64,000 nucleotides of DNA from Dryomyza anilis (GCA_951804985.1 OX638132.1:106611737-106675736), one strand, 5' to 3'. Positions 1 through 13,766 are shown, counted from the first letter of the stretch. Notes: a model not told the origin generated them from the sequence alone. Numbers and translations: made by a program.

Positions 1-834
1 GAAATAATCAAAAAGTAATTTGATTCTTAGTACATTTTTTGATTATTTTCACGACTACTTTAAAATAATCAAAAACTCCGACTACTTTTTTTTGATTACT
101 TGAAAATAATCAAAAAAAAATAATCCGACTACTTTTTTATGACTACTATTTTATGATTATTTTTTGATTATCAAACAGTCGAAAAATAATCTAAAATTGG
201 TATTAATGGTAAACTGGCCGATTTCTTATAATTAAATTGGCTACCACAACTAAACAAATTGGTTGTGCCAATTGTATTCATTAGTTGTGTGAACTGATAC
301 GCAGTTTTGCAACAACTGAATCAGTCGATGTTGACAGAACTAAATAAATGTTGACAAAACTAAATAACACTGTTAAATTCGGGTGGATCTGAGTTATGAC
401 CAATCAAACCAGAGCTGTAAGGTTGGATTACGATTACTTTTGATTACGATTACTAAAGAATCGTAATAAAAAATTTTGACTACAATTAGAAATAATCAAA
501 AAGTAATTTGATTATTAGTACATTTTTTGATTATTTTCACGACTACTTTAAAATAATCAAAAACTCCGACTACTTTTTTTTGATTACTTGAAAATAATCA
601 AAAAAAATAATCCGACTACTTTTTTATGACTACTATTTTATGATTATTTTTTGATTATCAAACAGTCGAAAAATAATCTAAAATTGGTATTAATGGTAAA
701 CTGGCCGATTTCTTATAATTAAATTGGCTACCACAACTAAACAAATTGGTTGTGCCAATTGTATTCATTAGTTGTGTGAACTGATACGCAGTTTTGCAAC
801 AACTGAATCAGTCGATGTTGACAGAACTAAATAA
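1..834. repeat. Direct duplication of an AATAATC-rich repeat
   Basis: Bases 1-348 recur at 489-834 almost unchanged (offset 488), so this is a tandem duplication cut by the window edge. Each copy is packed with AATAATC/GATTATT and GACTACT motifs in both orientations, followed by a shared non-iterated part. The spacer at 420-470 carries GATTACGATTAC motifs. Dense short motifs in both orientations resemble the subterminal repeats of hAT-like DNA elements, but no terminal repeat pair or target duplication is visible. Confidence 0.75.
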
Positions 835-1990
835 ATCGGTTGGCGAAAAAAGACGGTTGTCCCAACTGATTCGTGCTTTGGGTGTAGAGGTATGTTCCAG
901 TTTTCGATCAAATCCGATTATACCTGCCAAATTCTAAACAAACGATTTTGAATTTATTATTGTCCACACGAATTGAAAACGTTGAAGTCAAAGCATGCTG
1001 TTTAAATTCATTTCAAAAATTATTAATGTGCTAAGATATCGAATCTAAAAGTAAAAACGTTTGTTTAAAAATTTTCATACGAAATTCGATCAAAAGTTGG
1101 AATATCCCCTTATATTCCAATCCTTAAAAATGTAGAAAATGTAGCAGATCATAATTTGAAATTCCCCGCCATAAGTGGACCATTCCCCGATTACCCACTA
1201 AGACTAAATTTCTCCACAAATAGGGGAATTCCCCTGCAGTTGGCATCACTGCTTGTAATGTTTAATAGGAACTCGACTTCGTTTGGCGAGATCAACAAAT
1301 TCGTTTAATGGCTGCTAGTTGATCCGTTCGAAGCATTCGATCGATTTCCTCGTCCATAAATCTAAATTTTAATGCGGTGGCGTTTGTGGATGAAGTACTT
1401 TGGTTTCTTATGAGAAATGACAAATTAAAATAAAAACCTAACACATGTTCGTAAAGTAGAACATTTCGTCCGTATGCGAATAAGAACATAGTATATATAG
1501 TATGCACGTTGTCAAAGCAACTCTTGTGCGAGACCCTTGGCGAATCACAATGCCCAGTGGAATATCCACCTAATCGAAAAACACATGGCGCAAAGTCGTC
1601 ACCAAAGCTTTCATAATCAACACACATAAGCTATTCGCTGAATTTTTTGCTCTTTCTCAAAATACAAATGAGTTGTTCATATTGTTTAAGTTTATTTGTT
1701 AAACCTTTTTTTTAGATTTTACATATACAAATGTTATAAGAAGTTGGTATAAGCAGACCGATTGATTACACAGTACAACTCAGTACAAAATATCAATATT
1801 CTAATTGTCAATAATACCATTTGGTCCTATTTTGGTAAACAAAATATTTAAAAAGTATTATAGTTTTAACAGAATAAATGTAATACTCTATTACTAGAGA
1901 ACGCCGAGCATAAATACAAGTATTAATTGAAATTTGCGTAAAATTGTTAACTATGAGTTAACGTTAATCGATGGAAATCGGTTAGTTAAA
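835..1990. other. Gene-free AT-rich stretch
   Basis: No coding exon, RNA gene or clear repeat structure is seen. The longest open frames are short and of low-complexity composition. Confidence 0.5.
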
Positions 1991-1991
1991 C

Positions 1992-2645
1992 CCGAGTGGA
2001 AATTTAGTTTATGATGCGATCATTGTCTGATCAGGCAGTCTGATTTAAAATCAGGCAATGATCAGGGGTTTTAATCAGTGTCTGATTCAAAACGTGACGC
2101 TATTCGAAGTTGCTTCGTGATCTTAGCCATATACTACCTTGTTTAATTCGATGTATATTTAAATTCTTCTTAAGCTGTGTTTACGAAATTTGAGATCTTT
2201 TAAACAAAGAATAGTTTTGTGAAAAAAGGTATCTCAAAAACTTTTGCAATGACAAAAAGTCAACATTGAGCTATTTCAAATGTTTAAAATTGTTGTTTGC
2301 ATTTGAGTTTAACGTGTATTTATTAGAATATTTTATTTTATTAGAATAATTTTGCTATCCAATTTTATTATAAAAGGATTTTAATAAAAAAATGATCGTA
2401 TTATATTAATACGATATCGAATCAGGTTTTTTTCATAAGTGACACATCAGTTTTCATCAAGTAGACTTTAGATCACTATTTTTTATGAAGGTTTGCTCCG
2501 GTTGCCTTACGTGGATTTAAAATTAGAATTACCCTAATTGACCCTGATGAGGATTATTTCAGGTGACCTTTGGTAGGGATGCCTTATCGTATTCTGATCA
2601 GGATCGGATGCGAAATAAGGCTAACCTTAACCAATTTCCACACGG
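1992..2645. mobile_element. Possible small inverted-repeat element
   Basis: Near-matching ends CCGAGTGGAAATT (1992-2004) and, inverted, AATTTCCACACGG (2633-2645) bound a 654-bp segment. No target-site duplication could be identified. Its right half (about 2460-2620) is similar to 47878-48005, sharing GGTTGCCTTACGTG and ATTCTGATCAGG, which marks it as a dispersed repeat family. Confidence 0.4.
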
Positions 2646-3799
2646 AAAGTGACAATTTTTATTTTAAACTAAAAATGTATATGTCCAATAAATGCTTGTA
2701 ATTTTTATGCCACGCCGATAGTTTAGTTTCTCGTATCTGTCTGCCACGATTCACTGTCAGAAGTCTGTTATTTTGGGAAAAGTTACTTTTTGTTGTACTG
2801 TGTTATACACATGGAAGTCATATGGAGTATCTTTGCAAGTCGTTTTAGACCGGCACATCAGTTTATTTCCTCTATGCTATGGTATTCTGTACGTGCTGTA
2901 TTGGCAACTCGGTTTAATTTCATATCTTTTAAAGCGTTCTTGTCTGCCTGCCCCTCCACTCTTACCCTTGAGTATGCATAATGCATCTATAACTTGACAA
3001 GACACACTTTATGTTCGCTTTTGTTCCCTTGTTTCTCAATTATAGTTCTGCTTTACAGGCGATCTTCCACTATAATATTACAATCTTCCTCCGCAAATAA
3101 CGAATTTTAGATTTAACTCGAAACAAACTCGATTTATCCTAAGTTTCATGACAATACGATTAATGATGATGGTCTGAGTGATTTCAGGCAGTATTTTGGG
3201 AATCATAACATTTTTTTTTTAATCGTTTTTATTAGCTCGCTTTATTGTCTGTTCGGTACAAATTTAAGATAGAAACTGGCAATTTTACACATATCCTAGA
3301 ACTGGACGACAATGCAATACTATCTTATCTGCCTGCTGAGCATGGGTATGCCAAGGTTCTATCGGCCGTTCGCAAAATCTAACTGACACAAAAAAAAAAA
3401 CATAAAAACAAAAAAATAAAAAATATTTTTAATATAAAATGTTTTTAAGGTGAACTATTAATATTTAAAACGATAAAAGGGGTTGTATGATAATATCGTC
3501 GTTGTAGAATTAAAAGTACCAACTGCATTTTCAATATGTCAATTATTCATTTACAAAAATATTTGTATATCTGTCAATTTCTGATCGATGATATTAATAT
3601 ATGTACCAAATGATAAGATAATGTCAATCTTTCAATTGGTATTTCAACTTTAAAATGTATCAATTACTTTTTATAATTATAACCAACAAACTTGAAAATC
3701 TTTGTCATTTTTCAATTTTTTTTTTCAATTGGCATACAATTTTTTAATCTAAATTTTTGACTTTGCACATTCATAACTTCATTCATAATTTTTTTACTA
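2646..3799. other. Gene-free AT-rich stretch
   Basis: No supported gene or repeat. Open frames at 2773-2997 are short and show no recognisable domain. Confidence 0.5.
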
Positions 3800-4240
3800 C
3801 AAATCAGACTTAATTCAGCTCTAACGCTTCCAGCGGCAAGATTTCGCACTATCTGGCAGTAAAATTAGGTATGGGGTGAATGTTTATTCATTCAGCTGTA
3901 AGTTCAAAGTAATTTCAGCTGAAAAACTTTTAAAGGTTTTTAGTTGTGAACGTTCGAACTCAAAAATTCAGATTTAATTCAGTTGCGATGTCTCCAGCGT
4001 CCAAGATACTCAGTATCCGGCAGTGGGTATATAGAGTATTCATTCAGCTATTAGCTACAATCAATTTCAGCATACTTAATAACTTTTTAACGTTTTTAGT
4101 TGTGAACGTTCAAAGTCAAAAATATTGGGTTAATTCAGTTATTACGCCTAGAGAGGCTAGGTTCTTTCGTATTCGGCAGCAATAGTGGGTACGTGGTAAA
4201 AAGTTATTCATTTACTTATGAACGTTCAAAATCGAAATTT
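3800..4240 (+). repeat. Diverged tandem repeat, about 160-bp unit, three copies
   Basis: Units begin near 3810, 3970 and 4131 and share AATTCAG, a CCAGCG or similar block, ATCCGGCAG or a variant, and GTGAACGTTC. Copies are diverged, so the array is old. The open frame at 3946-4185 only reflects the repeat. Confidence 0.6.
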
Positions 4241-4959
4241 TAAAAAAGCATAGCATACAAACAAAAAAGTGAAACAGTTTCTTTCGTAAAAACGCAAAGA
4301 ATATGTCCAGTACACATTGGGATAAAACTCAAATCTAATTGGACAAAATAGCAAAAAGGGAACACTTCTAAAGATCTTTAAACTAATTCCATTCGATTTG
4401 TAATATGTTATATCACAGTACTGCATATTTAGATTTTCGCAGATGGGTCTCTGTGTTGCTATGGCAATGTATAAAGTAGTGTTATATAGTAAGATCTTAT
4501 TTTTATTGTATATAAAGCTTGCATTCTAAACGTAATATAAATTGAATGAATTTATATTGGACTTAGATTATACTTGTATATCATACAACAATGAAATACC
4601 TTAATAGTAACCATTATTTTATTCAGGTAGCTCTCATACAAGAGCTTCGATAACTGTTATAAAAAGACACCAATTATGATTTTTAATTTTTTGTATTATG
4701 AGATTTTAAAATATTGTGAAAAAATGTGTAACGGCTAACACACTAATTTGCATTTATTGATGTCTTTTCTACAAGAATTATTGAATACATTTTGCATTAA
4801 CTCGCATTTTTGTGATTTATGGACATATATATCTCAGAAAACAAATTAAAAATAATTATTTTATATTTTGAATGCGATAAAAAATTTTACAAATGTTAAA
4901 TGAAGACTCAATGTTAAATGTTGAGTCTTTCGTATCGTTTTCAACAACAAAGAAACAGC

Positions 4960-5860
4960 TTTAGGTAGATTAATCATTAGATTTACCGTTTGCCTAAAAT
5001 TTTGACAATGTAGTCGATTTTACCAAAAAAAAAAAAAGAGAAATTCAAAAACAGATTTCTTTTATTTTAAGTTTTTTAAAGGAGTTATAAAAATTGTGTA
5101 ATGTATAAATTATTGTTTCTAGTAAAAAAAGGACATTTCTATTCGAATCTATCATTCTAAATTGCATACACTTGCATATTTGGAAATTATAATCGATTTT
5201 GTTCAAAAAAATACCGAAATTCGTATTATTTTGTTTTTGAAGTAGTATTAAAGGAGTTATGTAAAAATGTGTAACGCCTAACTTATATTTTCTAATATAA
5301 AAAGGACCCTTCTATACGACTCTATCATTTGAAATTGCATACACTTGTATTTTTGGATATTATAATCGATTTTGTACAAAAAAAACCCAAATTCGTATAA
5401 TTTTGTAATTGAAGTGTTATTAAAGGAGTTATGCAAAAAGTGTAACGTCTTACATTTATTTTCTAATAATAAAAGAATCCTTCTATCCGACTCTATCATT
5501 AGATTTTGCATCCACTTGCATTTTTGGAAATTATAATCGATTTTGTACAAAAATAGTAAAAATAGTACTCTCAAAACAGCAATATACACCAAATTGTTCG
5601 GAAATATGTCATATTATTAAAAAGGAATACAGGGAACCACTTAGAAGTTGACCAATCGCTATAATTTTTGGAATGGTTGTTAGTACTGCCATAATAGTGA
5701 TATACACACAATTGTATTTTTAAGTGACGCATAAGTTTGTAAATATGTCATATTCTTAAAAAGGATTATATGAGAAGTGGACTTAGAAGTTGACCGATCC
5801 GAACAATTTTTAGAATAGTTGTTCGTATTGCCAAAATAGCCATATACACCTAATTATACC
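4960..5860 (+). repeat. Two tandem-repeat blocks (about 172-bp and about 135-bp units)
   Basis: AAAGGAGTTAT recurs at 5078, 5251 and 5422 (period 171-173). It is followed each time by a TCTATCATT block and by TATAATCGATTTTGT, and a diverged unit precedes at about 4960. From 5603 a second pair of units starts with AATATGTCATATT and ends with ACACAATT or ACCTAATT (5603-5714 and 5740-5865). The apparent 104-codon minus frame at 5278-5592 is produced by the array. Confidence 0.7.
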
Positions 5861-5865
5861 CTACA

Positions 5866-6316
5866 CTAAGAGTGAAAGGGTATATTCAGTTTGGTACGCC
5901 GTTTGTAACACCCATAAGGAAGCATCTCCGGTATGGAAAAGTATCAATACAGATCAATTTTACTGTATACGTGCTTAGGATTTTTTTTTTGTCAAATATA
6001 TATTGACTCATGCTCAAATACATGAAAATAATGGTTTCCGGCGAAACGACTTGTGGTTCCAAAAATCGAAATTCGGTACATCTACCCATTTGTAAATATG
6101 GGTATCAAATGAATGGAAATTCTTCAGCGATTGAAAGTTTGTAGTTATTTTCAGGATTCGTATAGTCTGGTGACCTATATACCACTTTTAATGCTAACCA
6201 CACATATGTGTAGGGTATTTATAGTCGGCTTAGACCGACTATAATTTTGATAATCCTAAGTATCATACTAACACCTACTTTAAAATTTCCCATGTGATCT
6301 AACCTTCCCAACTGGT
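5866..6316 (+). mobile_element. DINE-1/mini-me-like element, copy 1 (internally deleted)
   Basis: Starts ATACCCTACACTAAGAG and matches 53476-54208 at both ends. The inverted subterminal signals ATACCCTAC (left) and GTAGGGTAT (right) are followed by the hairpin AGTCGG-CTTAGA-CCGACT. These fit DINE-1/mini-me, the non-autonomous Helentron-like repeat of flies. This copy lacks the core and (GTCY)n microsatellite that copy 2 has. It lies directly against the tandem array. Confidence 0.7.
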
Positions 6317-9223
6317 TTTATCTTCATATGATCCAAACGTTCGGAAATAAAACGTGTATCGTCAAAAATTTATATGGGAGGTAGGCGTGGCAGATGCAGA
6401 ACACGCCCCCTTTCATATACATCATATTGGCATTGATGTAATATATATCATGTTATTTAATTTTGTCCAGCTAGAATTGGGTTTCATCCCACTGTGCAGT
6501 ATACAAAAAAATATAACCTGAGCGCAATATCTTTAAAACTCACACAGATATTAGAACTCAAAGTGGAAAAAAAAGATTTTAAAAATTCACACTTTTGAAA
6601 CATTTTTAGAAGTTCAAAATTTCAAACAAAAAAAATAATAAAAAAAAACTAATTACAAGAAAACAAATTTGTTCTATATACTAAAATCCAAGAACAGAAA
6701 GTTCAACTTTGGCTTAGTGCAGCTAAATCTTAGTTGTCGTTTTTTTAGTATCTTAAAATCATATTTCATCAATTTTCAACCAAATAAAACCGCATTTAAA
6801 ATATTCACTACATCAAAAGATATAGAGTTATGGCCGATGAAAAACGTTTCTGAACCACTGTGCGGCGCACAGTGTGCCCAAACACTCATAAATCGGGTGA
6901 AATTCAGTATTTTCGGATCCACTCCACCGATTTTAAAAATTTTAAAAGTGTTGTACAGAGAGAACCTAAGTTTTAAAATTGGAGTTTGTATCTTTAATGG
7001 TAATGGAGATAAATATCAGTAAATTTGAGATTTTTTTCATACAAATTTTTCAAAAATTGTAAAAAATCCAAAAGTTATCCGATTTTTAAAATTCTTTATA
7101 TATTACCTATTCTACGTATAAGTAATATACGTAGAAATAACTTAAAACTGCTTACTTAAAATTTGACTTTTGACTTTGAAAACTTTTCTGCAGGGTGTCA
7201 AAGTAAAAAAAAATAAAAACTTGACCAGTGTTGCCAGATTGGTTAAATTTATTTTGGATAAGTTTTTTATCATTTAAAAGATTCTCAGTAATGTTATCCA
7301 TCGAAAAATAAAAGTACATGTTACCGAAGAAAAAATACTTACGGAGATTTGCGTAAAAGTCCAATTTTCCAAAAAAGAAAATGAAAAAATAGAAAATAAA
7401 AAAATTTAGACTTACCAATTTTATATTTACTAAACCACTTGAGATATTTAAAAAAACGGTTTTCAGTTTATGATTTATGTGTTAATTCTTCATAAAAGTT
7501 CCATACAAATATTTTGATTTCATGATAAAATGTTCAATCTATGTACAAATATGTAAAGTAAAATGTTCAAAATTAAAAAAAAAATCATGTTCCAGTCTAT
7601 ATCTTTAAAACTAATCAAGATATTTTCTCATGTAATCACATTTTCTTTAATTTCTTTAAATTCATTATATCTTATTTAAGGAAAAATAATTAAGTAATAA
7701 TATATAAATCAGTTACTATTGCAATTTAATTTCATTTGTCCATTCGTGCTTCTTCTGTGATTCCAAAATAAAAATACAAAATACTGGTGTTATATAATTC
7801 TTAGGAACTATATAGATTATCAATCTAGTTTTTATCATTATACATAGTTTTCTAGTGTTAAGATTTTTATACACTGACTAAGAAGAGTGTCTGTAATATT
7901 TATTCTACAGATTCAGAATATGAACAAAATGTATTCCGTTCTAAAGGAATCGATGAACCGAACATTTTTCCATTATCTGCGCAGTTTTCATTGTATGTAT
8001 AAGATACCTGTTACGTTGTCATGTCATCCAGTTGCCCCACCTAGAATTAGGAACAAGTTGAACGACGACGAGCCCAAGTAGCTTTGTGTTCGGGCATTAT
8101 TATCTGCATTTTCCCCGCTTTTTAACGTATTTTTAATCTTCTATCGAATGGATTCCCCTGCAGAGATTTTCATTTGTATATGGAATGCATGTGCGGAGGT
8201 CTGTGTGGCTTCGTATTTGTTGTATGCGGTGCTCAAAGAAGAGACAAACAAAACCCCATGGACTTACTTGCGAGTCCATATGATCGTCGGTTTCTTTCTT
8301 GCGTCTGCGCCTGTTCCTTCGTTCGGTCTAAAGACTCAAATCTCAGCTGATCACGTGGAAGATGTGCAAACGCAAATGACCATCAAAGCAATTGTTGGTG
8401 TGACTGCTTGCTGTGTGGCAATGGAAGGATTTTGATGAGAACCAACCAAAGAGGATCTGACGATGGTTTGGCTCAAAATGAGAACCAAATAAAGTGCCTA
8501 TGCGTCTGTCTGTCTGTCCAAATGTCCGTCTGTCTGTCGATATGTTTTGGCCCTGACTTCTTTAAAGCTAGGCTTTTATCAGCGCGTCTGCTGCCCACTT
8601 GTTTCCTCGGCGCTCTTTTTTGCTGTGGCCTTTACCTCGATGTTTTTCTCGCCGAACTAGTCAAGCAGAATACGACACAAAGCCTAAGGAAAATAGCCTT
8701 TGAAGAGAAACAATATAGCTCGTCTGCGTCTGTCTCCTTGGTGACGACATAGATACATACAAGACAGACAGACAGACGTACACACACATCCATGACTGCG
8801 TTATCGCTCGCTGTACGCCCTTTGGCAGCCTTCTAGTTATAACTTAGTTCTTGTTTTTAGTAGTACTACTAGTAGTCCCTTCACTACACACTACATGTAC
8901 TGAAAAAGTGCAGTATCTTCTTCGCTACCTACCTACATCCAAACATACATACCTCACCACATGGAAGTATCTAAAATATTTGTTCTTGGTACGCAACGCA
9001 ACAACAAACATTATTTTGACGTTCTCTTTGTGTTTCATTTTTTGTCCTATTCACTACCCTTGTTCTGCTGCTGCCACTGTCCTTCTGCTGTGCAATGATG
9101 TTTAAATTGCTTATGTCGGTCCTCTCTGTCACTCTTTCACGTCGCGTTCTCTCTGGTCTGGCGCGCAATACGCTCAATTCTGGCGGCATTCTACTCAGCA
9201 CTTTGCTGCCGCGCCGCCAATTC
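6317..9223. other. String upstream region without supported gene
   Basis: The first 1.5 kb is AT-rich with no readable gene. From about 7.9 kb the composition becomes more balanced. There are short (GTCT)n runs at 8505-8540 and their complement at 8762-8776. Given the position immediately upstream of a string-type gene, whose family has extended upstream control regions in Drosophila, this is a reasonable place for enhancers, but none is recognisable by motif alone. Confidence 0.4.
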
Positions 9224-9261
9224 TATAAAAGCCGACTGCAACATCAGTAAAGCAGTCATTC
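9224..9261 (+). promoter_or_regulatory. Core promoter of the string-like gene
   Basis: TATAAAA at 9224-9230 is followed by TCATTC at 9256-9261, an exact match to the fly initiator TCAKTY. The A at 9258 would be +1, which puts the TATA box at about -34, slightly farther than usual. A second TCAGT lies at 9244-9248. Transcription here gives a 5' leader of about 355 nt before the ATG at 9613. Confidence 0.6.
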
Positions 9262-9612
9262 GAGTTTGTCGTTCTCTGTAGTAATCTTCTCTTTTTTCTT
9301 GATTGCTCGCTTGCTTCTTTGAACAATTATTAAATTCAGCCGGATTGTGTTACATTTAAACAAACTGCAAAGTACTTAAAAAAACTATGTTGCAAATAAC
9401 AAATTAAGGCAGTCATATTTGCCATAAATACAAATCAAGTGATATTTTTATTATAATAACAATTATTATGAACTGCTGACGCACCGCCACTGGATATTAA
9501 AAAATCAAACAAAAACTGTGCAAAAAAAAACAAAAGACGACTTCGCCACAGACATTGTGTTTCAACTATTCAATCAATTTCATTCAACCTACAATTAGAA
9601 CCACACAAGAAC

Positions 9613-12084
9613 ATGTTGTGGGAATCAATCGCCGAAGAAAGCTGCGATCTAATGATGGAGTGCTCAAGGTAATTATGCGTCCAAATTCCAGAATTCAAAC
9701 ATTACAAACACTAGCAGCCATTTTTACCTCACTGTGGATTAAGCGTAAAATACTGGCTGCTGGTTGTTAGTACCTTCAGTACCTCTCTCCATCTACATTT
9801 AAAGAAACGACCGCCACTGCACTGCGTTCGCTCTGAACTTGAACAGAATTTCACGTGTCGTTGTTGAGGCACTAACCGAAAGCGAGAGTTGGCGCATGCT
9901 CCACACTCCACTCATTCGTTACTTTTTCATTCATAAATCGAAGCGCGCCAGTGCAGTTAACGACCTGGCCTAATAATAAAAGCACGGCGCAAACAATCGC
10001 GAAAGGCGAACACAAAAAGCATACAACATACAGAAAAAGCGGCAGCTGTGCTGTATTCAGAGTCCTTCCAGTCGTTTGCATCCCTCCCCGCATGGTACTC
10101 CGAGTCGAACGTCAGTGCTGTGAGGGATCTGGTCTGGTCGCGTAGTTTTCTTTCCGCCACCACCGCAGGAAAACTTGCACGGAAAATTCTTAAACGTCAC
10201 ATGTGTAGCTTCGTCGCAGCATGACCCTCGCCTTTCGTTAATTTGTCTCCTGCGCACATGACAAGTCTAAAACATAAAACATATTCGATGTCGGTTTTTC
10301 AGTAACTAATGTTGTTATTGTAACTGCTGTCTGTCGCAAGTACAGCCGCCGCCAACACCACCATCACCGGCACCATTCATTCACTGCAGCCCGATCGTGT
10401 TTGCCTTTCAACCCTCGTGTCTATCAACGCAGGGTACCGATTGCTCGGTGCAGCACTGCACGCACACTGTTTTATATTTAGCTGACTCTGGTTAATGAAC
10501 TTTGCAGCGCTCTTCAGTCGCCCATCATATAATGTGCTTTATCCAATTTAACTAATGTTTTGAATTTTTCTGTTTATTTTTAGTTTCCAAATGACACGTA
10601 GCAACCCTGTCGCCACACGTGGAGCTCGCCGCCTCAACATGGACGCCTCGCTGCACGAAATGGCTGTCGATGAGCTCTCCTTTTATGACGACGAATCAGC
10701 AGAGCAGCGTTCATTTACCGCCAGTCCGCCTCTAATGGGCCTACTGTCACCTGAAGGATCTCCTCAGCGCTTTAAAATCGTCAAAAAATCCGAAACTGCA
10801 GCCAATGCGAAATTCCTGCAACCCTCGTCGCGTCACCTGAAGCATAATGTCAACGCCGTCAGTAACACCTCCAGTTCAAACACGCCTGCAAAGAGCTTTC
10901 GCATGTTCCACAGTTTATCGTCCGGCTCCATGGAGTCATCCATGGACGACGAGTACATGGAACTCTTTGAGATGGAGTCTCTAGAATCAGAGTCGCATAC
11001 GCACTTGAATTTCCCCAGCGATTTGAACTCGCTCATCAGCGGTCAAATCAAATCCGCCTCCCCCGCATGTAGCAGTAGCAGTTTGTTGTCAAAAACACCA
11101 GAAATGCGTCGCCCATCTGTGCGTCGCTGCCTGAGCATGACTGAGAACCAACAGCAGCAGCAAAAGACTCCGGAGATCATGAAACCAACGCTCGACAACA
11201 TAACACCCTTCGCTTCCAGAATGACTGCTGAACGGACAAGCTACTGTTTCAAGCGGCCCGAGCCACCATCCACCAACTGCTCTCCTGTGCAAAGCAAGCG
11301 CTACCGTGGTGAGGAAAAGGAAAACCTCAACGGTTCCTACATTTCTGCCTCTCCAGTTTCTACCGCCGCGCCCACTACCACAACACGCATTACGCTGCGC
11401 AAATGCATGTCCATGAACGATGCCGAGATCATGACCGCACTGGCCCGATCCGATTGCACCGACCAGCCAGACCTCATCGGTGACTTCAGCAAGCCGTACG
11501 CTCTGCCGTTGATGGACGGCCGTCATCGCGATCTGAAGTCCGTCTCCAGCGACACTGTCGCTCGTCTACTAAACGGCGAGTTCGACGAGCAGGTCGCCAG
11601 CTACAGAATCATTGACTGCCGATACCCCTACGAATTCGAAGGCGGCCACATTCGTGGCGCAAAAAACCTGTACACGCAGGAGGAAATCATCGATGAGTTT
11701 CTCACACAACAAAAGACTGAGCAGCATCAGGCGCGCAACGAGGGGTCCGCCGGAAAACGCAATATCGTCATTTTCCACTGCGAGTTTTCGTCGGAACGCG
11801 GACCTAAACTGTCGCGTTTCCTCCGCAATAATGACCGCGCTCGCAACACCAACGCGTACCCGGCACTCGATTACCCCGAGGTGTATCTGCTGCACAATGG
11901 CTACAAAGAATTCTATGAGACGCACGCCGAGCTCTGCGACCCAATCGCCTACCGCCCAATGTTGGAGCCGGCATACGGCGATGCTTACCGCCACTTCCGT
12001 GCCAAGTCCAAGTCCTGGAATGGCGACGGCCTAGGTGGTGCCACCACCCGTCTAAAGAAATCGCGTTCGCGACTGCTGCTGTAA
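9613..12084 (+). CDS. stg: String-type Cdc25 dual-specificity phosphatase
   Basis: Activates mitotic Cdk1-cyclin by removing inhibitory Tyr/Thr phosphates, so it triggers entry into mitosis. Two coding exons: 9613-9668 and 10584-12084, joined across a 915-bp GT/AG intron in frame, giving 518 aa. The short first exon starts MLWESIAEESC, as string does; the ATG at 10591 is internal. The N-terminal half (about 1-310) is a Ser/Thr/Pro-rich regulatory region with LMGLLSPEGSPQRF and SMESSMDDEYMELFEMES blocks. The catalytic rhodanese-like domain runs from LIGDFSK (about 316) through RIIDCRYPYEFEGGH (about 360) to the active loop HCEFSSERGP, with Cys418 and Arg424 present. The C-terminus WNGDGLGGAT...KKSRSR is typical. 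No defects are seen. The paralogue twine is the alternative, but the N-terminus and tail favour string. Confidence 0.96.
9669..10583 (+). other. String intron 1
   Basis: Begins GTAATT and ends TTTTTAG. It is mostly balanced in composition, unlike the AT-rich intergenic DNA, and has no open coding frame continuing either exon. The surrounding short open frames are on both strands and unrelated to each other. Confidence 0.8.
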
Positions 12085-12700
12085 ACGGCGGTTGTGCCAC
12101 GCAACGTTCCCATGTAAAAAGTTTATGTTTATTTTATAGTCTAGTATTTATGCGATTAATTGTTTTTGTTGTTTGTCCATTTCAATTTTATTTTATTGAT
12201 TTTATTTTTGCGGTGGCTGCTGCTCACCCCACCGCTACGACTTTTAAACACAAGCCATCTTTTTATTGATTTTTAATTTATTTTTAATTGTTTAGTTAAT
12301 TTATATTTTATAACTTTAGTTAAATTTGTGTATAGTTTAATTTAATTTGCAAATGAACGAATGGAAATGTGTGCATTATTAATTAATATTTAAAAGAAAG
12401 ACAAAAAAATAAGAAAAACTCATCCAAAACCACCACTGCAATTTGGCAAAAAAAAACAAAAAATAAAAAACAAAATTTTAAATTTTAAAAACTAATCTAG
12501 AAGCATAAAAAAGAAGCACTTAACATGAAACTACACACATGCATTAACAAGGATAACACGTAACGTTTAAAACTGTTTACGCTCAATTACGCTTATTATT
12601 TATGTTAAATCTTTTTTATTTTAAAGCAAAGCTTTTTTGTATCAAAAATGCAATACTTAGAAAACATTGAAATAAAATCTAAATGTAAAAACACAATTTA
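12085..12700 (+). terminator. String 3' UTR and poly(A) signal
   Basis: AT-rich untranslated trailer of about 600 nt with many TTTATT and TTAATT runs. AATAAA at 12671-12676 is the most likely cleavage signal, which would end the transcript at about 12690-12700. Confidence 0.6.
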
Positions 12701-13680
12701 TTTGAATTCTTTCTTCTCGTCAAGCTGTTAATACTTCGTTAAATTCTAGTCACATCATAAAGTTTATTCTACAATACTACACAAGCTTATGAAACTTAAA
12801 AGCTTTGCTTTATGATAAAAGTGAGTACAATTATAGATTACACGATACAAAAATGAGAATAAGTAGAAACTATACAGTTATTTCATAGTTGACCAAAAAT
12901 CTTGATCATTTACTAATGTACAAAAAAATAACGGTTGCTCATTAAGTTTTATCAAAATGAATACGTGATGGGACAAGTTTATACATTTTTTTTAAATGTT
13001 ATGGGTAACAGGCAACATTTAAATAAAAATGGAAATTTTTAATTCAAATTGTGACCAAATAAAATATAGATTGCAGTAATAAAATGCATTTTGTAATACA
13101 GAACATTAAACATTTATTTTTATGCGTGTTATTTTTTCTACTTTGACCTTTTGTAATTTTGTCAGTATTTTTATTGTTACCCATAGCATTCGTGTTTTAG
13201 TTTTCTATGCCACATAGTTAGACGTTTATTATAATAGCATTTATATCTATATACACATATAATGAACTGTCCTGTGTGTGCCATAGCATCACTAAAGAAT
13301 GATCAGACGGATTTGCCTGATTATTTTTGTATTTTGTTTTCTCATACAAGAGGGGTTTGGGAAAAAAGAAAAGCCGGAAAAACGGCATTTCGCTAATTTG
13401 GCTCTCCCGACGACTCCTTCTATGATCTAAAAATGGGCGTGACAAAACACAACTTTTGATTCAAAATATCTGTATACTTAAGATAGCCACTGACATGAAA
13501 TTTGAGTGGTGTATATTGTTGTTGTTTATCTTTCAGCTATATATGGGAGGGTTTGGACAAAAAGGCGTGGCACCTTCCATATAACCATAGCATTAAATTT
13601 TGCGATAACTCTTCACCTACTAACAGCAGAGTTATAAAAATCGAAACAAGGGATCATATTGAACATTGTAATCGTCACGT
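12701..13680. other. Gene-free AT-rich stretch
   Basis: No gene is seen. Part of 13540-13640 (GGCGTGGCACCTTCCATATAAC) is similar to 25030-25110, so it belongs to a dispersed repeat. Confidence 0.5.
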
Positions 13681-13766
13681 AGCGTTGGACTGCGAGCCGA
13701 AAGATCCCCGGGCTAACAACATCTTTTCATAGAAACGTTTTTCTATACCGCGCTACCTTTCGGCAG
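13681..13766 (+). mobile_element. Fragment of tRNA-derived SINE
   Basis: Matches 49297-49386 of the full-length SINE copy: GCGTTGGACTGCGAGCCGAAAG, then a deletion through the B box, then CATCTTTTCATAGAAAC and CCGCGCTACCTTTCGGCAG. It lacks the A box and the tail. Confidence 0.7.

Noticed and set aside
6669..7022. 117-codon frame
   Set aside because: AT-rich, without domain or splice context.
8148..8435. 95-codon frame upstream of string
   Set aside because: No recognisable domain and no splice or promoter context; could be chance in a more GC-balanced stretch.
10591..10593. ATG as the start of the string-like gene
   Set aside because: An upstream exon starting at 9613 splices in frame and gives the family's N-terminus MLWE.
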